Assembly: GCF_030867145.1 (NCBI RefSeq) | Contig: NC_134434.1 | Span: 558,001 to 622,000 of the forward strand | Reading direction: 5' to 3' | Origin: Opisthocomus hoazin | Lineage: Eukaryota > Chordata > Aves > Opisthocomiformes > Opisthocomidae | Length of the DNA: 64,000 nucleotides | In this document: positions 47,068 through 59,500 of the stretch, piece by piece | Numbering within the stretch: the first letter of the stretch is position 1 | Layout of the letters: the number at the start of each line of letters is the position of its first letter | Notes under the pieces: generated by a model | What the model saw: only the letters and a program-made list of their open reading frames with translations | What the model was told of the DNA's origin: nothing | Database searches by the model: none | Made by a program: the position numbers and the translations under genes

Positions 47068-49414
47068 CGGGGAACCTCCACCCAGTTGACTTCTGCTGCC
47101 TGACTGCCAGTTTTGAAACCATTTTTCCACTGAAGGAAAAACTGCAGGAGTACCGTCCAACATGAAATTGTATTATTAAACCACCATGGGCACATGTTGC
47201 TCTTATGAAAGGATGTATTTATTTAAAAAAAAAAAATGTAGTTGGAGTATTATTTCTTAGGGGTAGTATTTCTTCATTGGACAACAGAAGGGAACACACT
47301 GTTCCTGGAAGAGAGAGGGTTTTCTCAAGCCATCTTGCTATAAGATGATACATGTTATCTGAATGCTGTGAGGCAAAGTTTTAAAGCCAGGGGTAAACAG
47401 AGATCTTCATTTAAAGATAGAGGAACAAATCAGTTTATTATGCATCTAAAATTGCATTGCTGGCTCTGAAGAATAACTTCCATGTACCTGTTTTTACCTT
47501 TTTATAAAGTAACTTAATCAGTTCATGAAATCTCAAAACTAAAGAAGGTTAGACTGTAGTGCTGCGTGATCCTCCATGGCACAGGAGGGTACGATTCAGA
47601 AGATGGTGCACCCTCTCGAATTATTACTGAATCAGTAGTTCATTTGGTAAGAGCAGACTGCTCTCAAACTGTTATCATTTGGATGAGGAACAGTAATTTA
47701 AATGTAAGCACATCAGATCCGTTGTTTGGTTTCCATTTAGAAATACCATCTTCAAACTTAAATGTTGTGTTCAACTCATTTGAAATACCTGTACTGCTAC
47801 TGACTGCTCATTCGCTCCGCAGAGGGCTGTATACCAGCACCTCCACACAGATATGAGCTCGGCTTATTTATGAAATGCTCTGAAGGACAAGGCAGTATAC
47901 AAACAACTGCTCTAAATTGCAGGCTGAATTAATAGCAGAGGAGCCTCCTCGAAAACCAAAAGGAAATCAGCCCCAGTCAGAGGTGAAGTCCGACAAAGCC
48001 TGCCCAGCAGCGTATCGGTGGGTCAGAGGTACTCCTAGGTACTGTTTACCATTGGGATGTGTAAGCCTCTACTTATGTAACTTCTCATTATTATCTGTGG
48101 GGCAGGGATAATAACGCTTTATCATAGCTTTGCAAATGAGGAGTTGCAGAGCAAGTTTAAGTGACCCACTCAATGGCAGCCCAGTATCTCATCTGCTAGG
48201 CCAGTTCCTTCTACACCGTTCAGCAGACGAGATCTAACAAAGTAAGACTAATGTTGGTTTGTTCTAAAAAGGTAATAGGTATATTAGAAATAACTTCCAG
48301 TTACTTTAGTCTCAATTATGTTTGCATACTATAATTTTAAAAGTGCCTTTTTTTTTTGAAAATAAATGGATCCTACCTTTAAAATGCATTATTGTACCAA
48401 TTACTTGTTGTTTAAATAGATCTGGATGACATTCATGTCAGGTCTTCACTGTATACTTATTAAAGCTTTAAAACTTTTTATTCTTTCATTTCTCTAATGC
48501 ATGTGATCCAGCAGAAGATGTGGAGATAATGCAAATGAAATAGATCTGCAGGAAGACAGCAGCAAGCTTTATAATCTATAATTCCAGTTATGCTTCAAAA
48601 AGAAAAAATAAAATAACAAATCTTTGAATCCAGGCTGGGGGGTGGGGGGAGAGGGGAATTCTTACCTGCGTTGTCTTTAGTCCATTGTCTTTTTGAAAGT
48701 TGAACTGATTATCGGGGTTTTCCACACATTGTTTTATTCTGGCTGTGTGCTTCAGAAGAAAAAGAATATTCCCCTGGCAAGCACCAGTTTCATACAAATG
48801 TGTGTTTTCCCCCCGAGTTTGAAAGCTCAGGTTTGCACAGATATTGAGCACGTTCCAACTATACAACAAGCTCTCTAACCTCAGTAATTAGCCAGTTCCC
48901 TTCAGAGGTTTCATCTGTCTGTGACCATTTTGCTTTTTTATATATAGAAACGTTCAGTTAGCGATCGTCCATCATGGATTACCATATTGAAATAGCCTGT
49001 TTGAATTTGTTACACTTCAGGCGATAGGCTTTTAACAATACAGCTAAGCTGTAGGGAAGAATCAATCCACCTCAAATCCTATTTTCAGCAGTTTTCTCAG
49101 GCTGCTGTCCAGACCATTCCAAATATTACAAGAAAAATAATAAAGCAGCTTCCCTTTTCACCTCTGCTTACAAAAAAACTACTTCAGTGTTGTCTCTGAT
49201 AGAGCTACAGTGTTCTAAAGGCCCTACAGCAAGCTGCAAAATTGCTAACCATGCAATGAAATGCCTAAGTACTTCTAAATTCCTTCCTAAATACTCCCTG
49301 ATTTCACACCAAAATACTTGCAATACTATCTGCATTTGGTATTTCATGGAATACGCATGTCATCTGGTAAAAACTCAGAAGTGATGCAGATTAACTTCTC
49401 AGTAAGTGTTTGCT
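47068..49414 (+). other. COX11 3' UTR candidates and COX11-TOM1L1 convergent gap
   Basis: No coding exon seen. Possible plus-strand poly(A) signals for COX11 are ATTAAA at 47175-47180 and 48459-48464, and AATAAA at 48361-48366 and 48607-48612. The true end of the transcript cannot be fixed. The rest is AT-rich unique-looking sequence. Confidence 0.4.
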
Positions 49415-49420
49415 TTTATT
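49415..49420 (-). promoter_or_regulatory. TOM1L1: Probable TOM1L1 poly(A) signal (AATAAA on minus)
   Basis: TTTATT on the plus strand reads AATAAA on the TOM1L1 strand, about 1.08 kb past the TOM1L1 stop. I saw no earlier AATAAA between the stop and this point. Confidence 0.45.
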
Positions 49421-50495
49421 TGGAATTTTATGCTACGAAAATTGCATAACAAGACTGAGAACTGATCAGTTAAACAATTAACAATGAACATTTAAAATGC
49501 AGTATTTCACAACAAATCAGCTATGAACATGAACAAAGTTCTCAAATTTTATATCGGTTATAAATTCAGAGAACGATACCTGTTAAAGTGCACATTTTAC
49601 ATTCAGCATGAAAATAGATAAGGCACTTTAATTATTAAAAGATAAAACTGTTATTAACAGGGTTAAACAACTTGATTAAAATAAAATCTACACTGCTCAT
49701 CTGCATTGTAGATGATTATTTTTTCCTTCACCAGAATAGCAAGCTCTGCAGGGCAGGAACATTGAAAGAAACGATTGATCCCCCTCCAATATTTACTGAG
49801 TAAATAAAAGCAACAACAACAACAATGGAACAAGCAGGGTGTTTTCTCAGGTTCTTCCCAAGACAAAAATCCAACTACATTGCGGGCTTTTAGTTAGAAA
49901 ACAATATCTGTATTCAGAATACAAATGTAGGAAAGTAGCACTGTGTGTCTTCAGACATCTATCAAGAGGCCCAAGTTTAGAAATGTCCTGCATATCAAAT
50001 TTCTAAGGGGATTAACAGACAGCAACGAGGACAAACTAGAAACTGGATTCTGCAGTTTCTGTAAATATAACTTTCTATAAATACAACTTTCTGTTTTGTT
50101 TGCTGCATAAAGGGGTAAAGTAATACAAAGGAACAGTTAACTCGGAAGAAAAGCTTTCTTCTACAGTTGCAAGAGTCCTTTTTGTTTACTTGTGTCAGGT
50201 GTCGAGTGTGAACTTCATACGCAAATGAATTTGGAAATCATAAAGGCCCCAATACTTTAAAAATAATCATCCAAGTCACCTTGAAGAATACAGAGTTGAA
50301 CATTTAAGACAAATCATCAAGGTGTAGATCCAAATAACTCTTCAACTTCCACATAGCTTAGCATTCCAATACTTATTGTTTGTTGTGTCAAAATACAAAA
50401 CCTGTTTGGCTATTCACCTGCACATTATAGGAAGCACTGCACAGGACCAACATCAGAGAACAATGCGTGTTCAGCAAAAAACTTCACCTCCACCT
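49421..50495 (-). other. TOM1L1: Probable TOM1L1 3' UTR
   Basis: AT-rich sequence after the TOM1L1 stop, ending at the AATAAA motif. No competing ORF of note. It is inferred from position only. Confidence 0.45.
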
Positions 50496-50559
50496 TCAGC
50501 ATTCCGTATTCTTTGTAACTTCTGTCTTCAGCACGACATCAATTTCTTCATAAACAGCT
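50496..50559 (-). CDS. TOM1L1: TOM1L1 last coding exon (YEEI motif, stop)
   Basis: Encodes [20 protein letters not shown] and TGA at 50496-50498. The YEEI core, a classical Src-family SH2 ligand, is kept; the residues after YEEID differ completely from the mammalian tail I recall. Acceptor ttctttcag|AGCTG. Confidence 0.94.
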
Positions 50560-53500
50560 CTGAAAGAACAGGAACAGGGTAAATGCTACATCACAGTTGT
50601 TTCATTTTGACAAAATGCACCAAAGAAATCCTGCCCAAGCATGAACTGCCAAGAGTTTACAGAGTTTGCCTAATGGTGTTGCATCAGTTGCAGGATGCCC
50701 AGGTTTCCATGGAAACAAAGAGCCAATCCTGTGGTGTGCCTGCGACTGTGTGTGTAATGAGACACCTCTGGACATTGTCACTTCTGATGAAATAAGTGTG
50801 GGAACACAACTGCAAAACGCAAGTGGCCAGCATACCACGTGGCATGCAAGTACTGCACTAGTTAAAAAAAATAAAAAAAAATACAGCTTTGTTGAGATTT
50901 TTCTACCTCAGAGTTTGATGGTTCCTGGGAAATAAGTTTTGTGCAGATGGCTCAAATTTTTTTGCAATTTACTGGTACCAAGCAGGGTTCTGCCATCCAT
51001 TTAGTTTTGTATTAGTTTTCTGTCTGACTATTAGGCCTTCTGGAGAGTCCCAGCATCCGTTCCCTTGCGTAGCTTATATGTAAATTGAGGATTTTCTTGA
51101 CATGCAGTAGAACAACATTCTTAAAAACCACGATTGCTGTGAACAGGAATTACTTTGGTAACTTTGCTCTAGAACTACCTGTGTTGAAGTGTCAGTCACC
51201 TTCCTCCACCAGGACCCTTACCACATTCTATTAATCTTTTCATATCACCAAACAGGATTTTAGTAGATCGTTTTTGACACAGCATTACTCCACCATTTTT
51301 ACAGATGCCGTTCAATTAACAAACTATAGGAGTTTATTCCTTAATTGGTTATGCCAGAAATATTGGAAGAAAATGTACAAAATGCAGCCACTCATTTACA
51401 TAAGCAATCCAGCTGGTCAGCTAATGCAGTCTAAATAGTGTAATCTGTTTTCTCAGTCAGAAGAAAAAAGCCATCTCAAAAGCCTTTTCGCCTTTGGCAC
51501 CTAATAAAACTGTATATTATCTATTTTAAAAGTTACTTACTCAGTGGGAGCCAAGGGATCAAATTCCATTACCTCATAGTAATGAGGTGACTGTGACTTG
51601 TTCTTTGATGCAGCTAAAGAATAAAGACAGGCAGATAAATCCAGATTGAAATGTAAATGAAAAGCATGCTTACTGCATGTTACTTTTTTGTACCTTCCCA
51701 AAAGTAGCAGATTATCTCCTATGTATCTAGTTGCTTTAAATGCTAAAAGCGACAGACAAGTCTAAGAGAAGCCACAAGCAAGATGAGATTTTGTCAATGT
51801 TTGTTGCTGCTCCTAGTCTTGAACAGCCATTATGTAAAGCCCTGATGTTCTAACAAGAAAACTGTATCTCCATGAAGGTTAGGTGGTCTGTAGTATCTAT
51901 TACCTGCTGGTGACAGTCCATTTAGTGGTGTAGTATGTCCAGTCTGCAGATTTACTGGATTCAGAGGCACTGGGCTTAAAAAAGTCGCCAACTAAGGACA
52001 TCAAGCAAAACAGTGCATGAACAGATTGTTCTATAACTGGTTTGACTTAAATTACGTAACTGCTGACTTACCTTCAGACTCTCAGACTACAGCAGATAAA
52101 TTCTAAGGTCAACAGTCACCAATCTAATCTCCATTCTCCACAAAAAGTTCAAAACATCTTTTGGTGTTATCTACAGCATACTTGTATAATTTACTTCTGT
52201 GTAATCTGCAAAGTTACACAGACTGAAAGGCTGTAGTATTCACAATACAGATATATCCTTTTACTTGAGGTTTAAAATAGGGAATATGAATGTGTGTCTA
52301 GGGGTGCTTCTCATCTTTTCTATTCCACACTCCCTACCACAGAATAGCATTCAAATTCATAACATTACCTCAAAGCCCCTTAATTTTATCATAGAATCAT
52401 AGGTTGGAAAAGACCTCTAATATCAAGTCCAACCGTCAACCCAACACCATCATGCCTGCTAAACCATGTCCCAAAGTGTCACATCTACATGTTTTTTTGA
52501 ACACCTCCAGGGATGGAGACTCCACCACTTCCCTGGGCAGCCTGTTCCAATGCCTGACCACTCTTTCAGTAAAGAAGTTTTTCCTAATATCCAGTCTAAA
52601 CCTCCCCTGATGCAACTTGAGGCCATTGCCTCTCATCCTATTGCTAGTTACATGGGAGAAGAGACCAACACCTGCCTCACTACAACCTCCTTTCAGGTAG
52701 CTGTATTCTTTCTGTTCCTTCTGTCATGGGTGTTTTGTCTGCAGCACATGCCATTTGTCCTACACTGTACTTGATTTTTAAGTGTTTGGGTTTTTTTGGT
52801 GGGTCATTTGTTGTTTCTTGTTTGGTTGGTTCTTTTGGTTTGGTGGGGCTTTGTTTGTTTGTTTTTTAAATATCTTATCTGAGATACAAAATAACACCAG
52901 AGTAACATAACAGTAGCAGGAGATGATCTCAGCTTGCTTCACACAGCAACAGATTAAACACAAATAATACAGCAACTGCTTTCTGCAAACTCTCCCGAGA
53001 TTGTGCTGGACCCAAGAAAATACACTTTCATATTAGCATCTGTGGTATCAAAAGAGGGAAGAGAGCCTGCTCACCAAATACAGAGTGTTCCCTGATGTAT
53101 GGAGAAGAGCCACAGAATAGATCTTTGATCTTTGTATCCCATTTGGACAGTAGTCGGGCTAAATCCAAACGGTTCTCATTTTGGCAGTTGCCAGCAAAGA
53201 GTGATTATTCTGAACATGAGCGTTACTCACATTGCTATATGAACGTCCAGCTGGATTGCTTACACTATTGTTTTGAGCTTCAGTTGCAAATCTAGGAAAG
53301 AGTAATACATTGAAAGTAACTGAGAAACTATCAAAACTGTATAATCTGATTGTTATTTTTTTGCTGGTCTGTCTTTACCTTATGTCACAACCGAGAGCAG
53401 CATGAGCAGGTGTACCAGCGTCCCATTCACATAAAAGGCAGGGAGCTACGGGGACACCTCTCCTATCTCAAACTCTTCTTACTGACATGTACAATCCATC

Positions 53501-56500
53501 TGTTTCTCCCTTTCACTGCAGCACTAGCAACACTCAAGCAGAAGTCATATATATCTCAAGTATGTTTTGACTGTTGAGATAAATTTATGTCTATGGCTAA
53601 ACAGTGCTGCAGGAGTAATGTATTTTTAAGCAGGTTAAGCAACATCTAGCACACAGGTAGTTTTCACTTGTTTTACCAGACTAACGTGTAGAAGTAGTGA
53701 GTCTGTGTTCTCAGAGCTTTCTATAAACTCAGATGAATTACAGACTACTAATACCTCTGAAGATCTGTTATCTGTTACCATTTCTTGCTAAGAGATTACT
53801 CACGGGAATTGCTGAGCTTTTGTAGTAGTTGCTAAATCTAGCTGTGGATAAATTGATGGATGATGCCCGTTTTTAGCTTCAGCGTGTGCAGATATGCAAT
53901 CTGAAATTCAAAGCAATAATTAATGATCATTTAAGTACTATTAAGCAAATGCTAGTTACTTGCACTATGAACATTGAAAGGGTAAAGTTTTGTTCGGAAA
54001 GCATATAAAGAATCAGAAATGAATTGCTGTTTATAATATGAAAGGCAAAATTTTAATAACTCTGAAAAGGTTTTAGATGCAACATGTTATATATTTATCT
54101 CCTCAAAATGCAGAACAACATCAGTAGCGCTATACATGGTAGGCACCCCTTAAAATTCTTTTCACTATTTCTAAAAGATGAGAATGGAATTATAGGTATC
54201 TATTCCTGGAGGGACATTCACACCTTTAACTTATGTATACATACTACCCTAGAGCAGATAAAGTAGAGGCTTCTGCAAACAGTGATTCAGGGTACCAAAA
54301 CTGGGAGCTTTGCTCACCTCTCTGACTATGAAAGAAGTCTAAAGTTTGAGAAAGGTACTCATCTCCTCCAAGTGAACTGTTTCTAACATCAAGTGCCTCC
54401 TCAAAAAATGTAGGAAATCAAGAGTGTATGAGAAATGCGTGTCTGTTTTTCTTTCTTCCAAGCCTACAGAACAGGCAACTACCACAATGTTTTAGAGGCT
54501 TCATTGTAACAGAAAACAGAGCATGTTCTACTGTTCAAATTTAAGTAGTGGAGGAAAAAGACTGTTGCTTCCACTGTAAACAAATTACAGGGAACCTTAC
54601 ACTATCTTACATTTTTTCCTATGTACACACATCAATTCTCCTTCTAAGGAGATTTAATGAACATATTTACAAGGAACTTCTTGATTCCTCGACTAAGGTC
54701 TTGTTGGTTTGCTTTAGGAAACCAGAAAGCAAGGGAAAAGTGCATTCATCACTTACTTAGGCCTGAAGGAGACACTGCAGAGTCAGTCTGTACCACTGCT
54801 GACGCAAGAGATGGAGAATCTATGGAGAGGTCAAGCAGATCACTTGAGGGAGCAGATGGCTGTTTCCTGTACAGCTTAACATTTGAAAAGGAATAAAGTT
54901 GTTTATTTTTTTCATGCTTTTTTTTTTAAAAAAAAAAGGAACTTACATAGTTTTAAACAAATTGCCATTTTCACAGAATATACACTTCTAAAAAGCACAA
55001 TATTAAAAATTGGCAAGTATGAGAGAAGACCAGGATTTTTTTGTCTGTGAAAGATAGATAATGAAACAAAAAATGCTTTCTAGAAGATATTTCAGCAAGG
55101 TTGCCATTTAAAAAAAAATAAGGAAAACAATTCCAAAGTAGGAAACAAAACAGACTCAATTCTAAAAAGCAGTAGTGTTTAGATACAGATTTGATATCGA
55201 TCTTCTGACAGATCCTGTACAATTATTTTCATGTTGCTTATTTCATAGAATCATCATGGAATAGTTTGGGTTGGAAGGGACCTTTAAAGGCCATCTAGTC
55301 CAACCCCCCACAATGAGGGGTTCATCGCTGGACCAGGTTGCTCAGAGCTCCATCCAACCTGACGTTTAATGTTTCCATGGATGGGGCATCGACCACCTCT
55401 CTGGACAACCTGTGCCAGTGTTTCACCACTCTCCTTGTGAAAAATTTCTTCCTTATACCCAGTCTAAATCTACCCTCCCTTAGTCTAAAACCATTACCCC
55501 TTGTCCCATCACAACAGGCCCTGCTAAAAAGTTCATCCCCATCTTTCTTTTAAGACCCTTTCAAGTTCTGAAAGGCTGCAATAACGTCTCCTCGGAGCCT
55601 TCTCTTCTCCAGGCTGAACAACGCCAAATTTGTGTTATTGTGGTTTGATACATACTTAGGAGACTGAACTTTTCCTATCCAAAAGAAGACTGAAAACAAA
55701 ACAAACAAACAAACAAACAAACAAACAAAAAAAAATCAAAATCACAACAATGTTTCCTGGGACACCAAAATGGGTTCCCTTTGTTTCTCCTGTGAATGTG
55801 TTAAAATCAAAAATGTAGCCAATCAAAGATTTTAATAAAACCACATGCTTGAATCATACACATTTGGTCACACCAAATTTTTAAAAAAAGATGATGCATT
55901 TTAAACTTGGAGACTCTTGAATAATATAAAAAAGCACAGACTGCATTATTTGTACTATTAACTAATCCAACAGTGCATCCATCAAGCAAAAACATCCACC
56001 TACATAACCAGAATGTAGTAATAGCAGCTTTTCAAGGAAAACAAGATTGTCTTCTACCTTTTTTAATAATTGTCAGCTGTATTTCAGCATTCACAATGAA
56101 GTCATTTTCATATTAAGTCCTAGATGACTACACAATTATGGCTTAGCAGACGCTGAAACATGTGCAAAACTACTTTGGGCAATATAATTAACAACCATAA
56201 TTATCAATCAATAAAGGACAGTCATTAAAGATTTGCTACAAGCCATTTATTCACAATCCAGAAAAAGCTTTGAGTCAGAAAAAAACATCAGTAATAGTGA
56301 ATTCTGACAGCGTAATAGTATTCAGTCTGTAAATGCTTAACAGAGAACAAATGAAAAGAAACATTATGGTTCCTCATTTTGTGTATGGCAGATAATAGTG
56401 CTTAGCTGTAGAGGTAATAAACCAGTGTTTGAATAGCTCACGCTATCTCTTTTTCCTGACCAAGCTTCCATCGTAGATTTGACATTATTTGCTACTTCAG

Positions 56501-59500
56501 TTACATGAATGTGCATGAAATCCTGCAAGTGAGACTCCTGAAAAATTGGTAAGAGTAGCACCAGCCTGCTGTTTCCTACACCTCCCAACTAGAGATGAAA
56601 ATTCTATGTATATCAAAAACATATTTTTCACAATGAACAGAAAAAGGAATGCTTACAGTCCTGCAGTTTATGAGTTCATCTATCATTACTCACCTCTGTG
56701 CGTTCACGCTGCATTCTCTGATTCTCCAAAAAACGAACTCTGTTTCGAGAGAACCTGTTGATGTTGCGGAGTTAAATGTTCATTCTGACATTACTGTGAT
56801 GTCATTCACAAGAATACGAAACCAGTTATAATCAAAGTTTGGTTACCAAAAGACTCCAGAGATGCCAAATAAGCACTACAGGCGCTTTTCTCTGGGGCAC
56901 TTGTCTCTGCACTAGTGATCTGACTCACTCTTCTCCAGGGCTGAGGTCCTCTGCCCACCTATACTAACACTAGCTAGTTTGTTCTTGGGCTCCTTTTTGG
57001 AAACAGCCATCTATTTCTTCCGAAACAAAACCAAAGCACAGTGGAGAATAGTTTGCCTCTGTTCATGCCAGACAGGTAACCATGAACACACACTATGCCA
57101 AATTTGGCTCCTTCAGACCAGAACACTCTTCCAACTGAGTCCCATGAAGCCTTCTGTCGTCAAAGGTCCTCACATTCCCTCATGTCATCTCAAGACAAAC
57201 CACAGGCCTATTCTGCAACACAGCTCTCATTAGTTCAGGCATTTGAAACATTTTTTTTCAAAAATGCTCTAAATGTTTTTAAAAAAAAAAAGGAAACAAA
57301 AAATCCACCTGCATAAATATTTATGTACTGGGAGTCATAACAGTGCTACACTAGGCCCAGAGGATCCAGTGAAAAAGTGATATCCAGTGTCAGGTCTATG
57401 CATTTCAGAGGCAAGAGCCCTATATGGTGTGGACATCAGACTGTCTAACACAACTGCATTTGCTATTCAAAGTGACCATACCGGTGAGGCCCACAAAGAA
57501 GTCGAGGAGGAACAGAATAAAAAACAATTCCAACTGCAGAACACAAAATATTTATCTGAAATTGAGGAAGAACTGAAAAGTTGGTGGAGCCACTAGATGG
57601 AGTGATTGTTACGTGCACAAGGCAGTTTATTGCACAATGGTGATTGCTCCCGATTCAATTTGGACTCTGCATTAATAATCAGAAAAAGAGAATGCAGCAC
57701 AACTTGTCTTCAAACAATACACATACCACAAAACAGATGCAGCTAGTTAAAATCAGTTTGTCCTTTACATATCTCATTGTTCAGAGGGAGTGCCAAAGAA
57801 CAAATCTTCTGCAACAAACATTAACCAAATACATTGTAATAACTTACCTACTCTAAAGTGCAATGCATCTGCACCCAGGAAGACTCATTACATTTAAAAC
57901 ATAACGTTATAGTACTAAAATGCAGTAGTTTTCTGTTCGGTTTCACAATGGCCAATTAATTGCTCCTTCAATCACCAGGTGAGTCTTTCATAAGGAATTT
58001 GTTGAATTATACCCACAGGCTACTATTAATAATTCAAGAGGTTCTTGGCCTTGCCAGTATTCATCAGTCGTAACAAAAATGTAAGCCCACATCTGACTTG
58101 AGTGGATTTACAGAAGCCAAACAGAATCCTATTTTTGGTTTACTACTAAAATGAAAAACTTCCTAAAGCAAGAAGTGAGCACACAATTCTTTCAAGGCAG
58201 TTACCATAGAATATGCCAACACTGCTGCAGACATAAGATTTAAGGATAAACAAAAACTAAACGTTGTCAACATTAGGCCGAAGGTTATGTCACAAAACTT
58301 AGAAGAATTAGTGATATTTTCAGTGCAGCATTCAGAAAAAGTTTCAAAAGAAAAGATGTCTAAACTCTTTAAATCTGCTAAATTTAATCATGAACCATTG
58401 CACTCGATGCATAATGGTTTCTAGAACACTTCTTAGCCAAGCAGGAGATAAATTACTTAACATGGAAGGCTAGTTCCTATTAAACCAGAGTCCTCTCCAT
58501 GAGCATACTCACTGTGATCTTTTGAGGGATAAAAGTTGAATTTTGAGTTTAAAATTAATTTCAGCTTTGCCAGCATCTAGTCATGCTACCAATGACGTAA
58601 CAGACAAATACACAGGATGTCAACTCAAGCACTGCAGTGCTTCCATGCGTGACAGAAAGAAACATTTTCTGCTGTACGACAACCAGAACAGCATGTTTCA
58701 ATCCAGCTGAGAAAAGCAAGTGACTCTCAAGCATGCAGTGAGGCATAATACTATTCCATGGCCGATTTCTGCAGTAAAGCTGCCAAAGTTGTTCAGAAAG
58801 GAGAAGTAGTATTCTTTTGTGGAAGCATATATACAGACGTAAGGACCATCACCAGTACCAAAGGGTTTGCGGCAGACTGATGACAAATCCACTGTGCACT
58901 ACCAAAAAGGAATACGCAATTCCAAAATTATTTTTGTTTGTGTGCCTCCATCTGATTTCCTGTCTATGCTGTTAACTTGATTTACTCCATTTTAATGGTT
59001 TTCTAACTACCTTTATGAGCTGTTTCTGAAGTGTTTAGGGGAAGGCAAATACATAATTTTCTCTTTTCGCAATCATGTTTCTTTTCTGGATTTAAGGATA
59101 AAATCTGTCTCCTTGTGGAGACATAGGGACCACCTGTGTCCATCAAGTACACTTATTCAGTTAGGATACCAAATGTGAGGAGAGGGGCTCTGTACTCACC
59201 TTTCATGTCCCAGGAGGACATTATTCAGATCTTCATTTACTTGTATTAACTCAACTATCACATCTTCATTCTCCACTGTCGCCAGCAACTCCATGATCCT
59301 CTCCTGCATCATCCGACAGGTCTTATACAGTTTCTGCCCAAGGCAGGGGAAGGAAAAAAAAAAAAAAAAATCGTAACTGTAGTCCTGTAGTCTCCCAGTT
59401 TGTCAGTTCTGGAGAGGAGCAAGACACTTGAGCACTGCAGGCTCATGGACAACATTCCTTAATTTACACAAACTGCACGCATAGCAAATATTGCAAATAG

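Larger units (their letters stand above)
50560..54756. other. TOM1L1 distal introns
   Basis: Introns 50560-51540, 51614-51903, 51992-53230, 53292-53803 and 53901-54756. The intron at 51992-53230 carries a CR1 copy and the G/T-rich tract; the others show nothing recognised. Confidence 0.6.
54875..59199. other. TOM1L1 introns flanking the 56694-56754 exon
   Basis: Introns 54875-56693 (with a CR1 copy and the CAAA repeat) and 56755-59199. The second is AT-rich and unique-looking. Confidence 0.6.

Noticed and set aside
52404-52774. Overlapping short ORFs on both strands (for example the 66-codon frame with [14 protein letters not shown])
   Set aside because: They are translations of the CR1 3' end, not a host gene.
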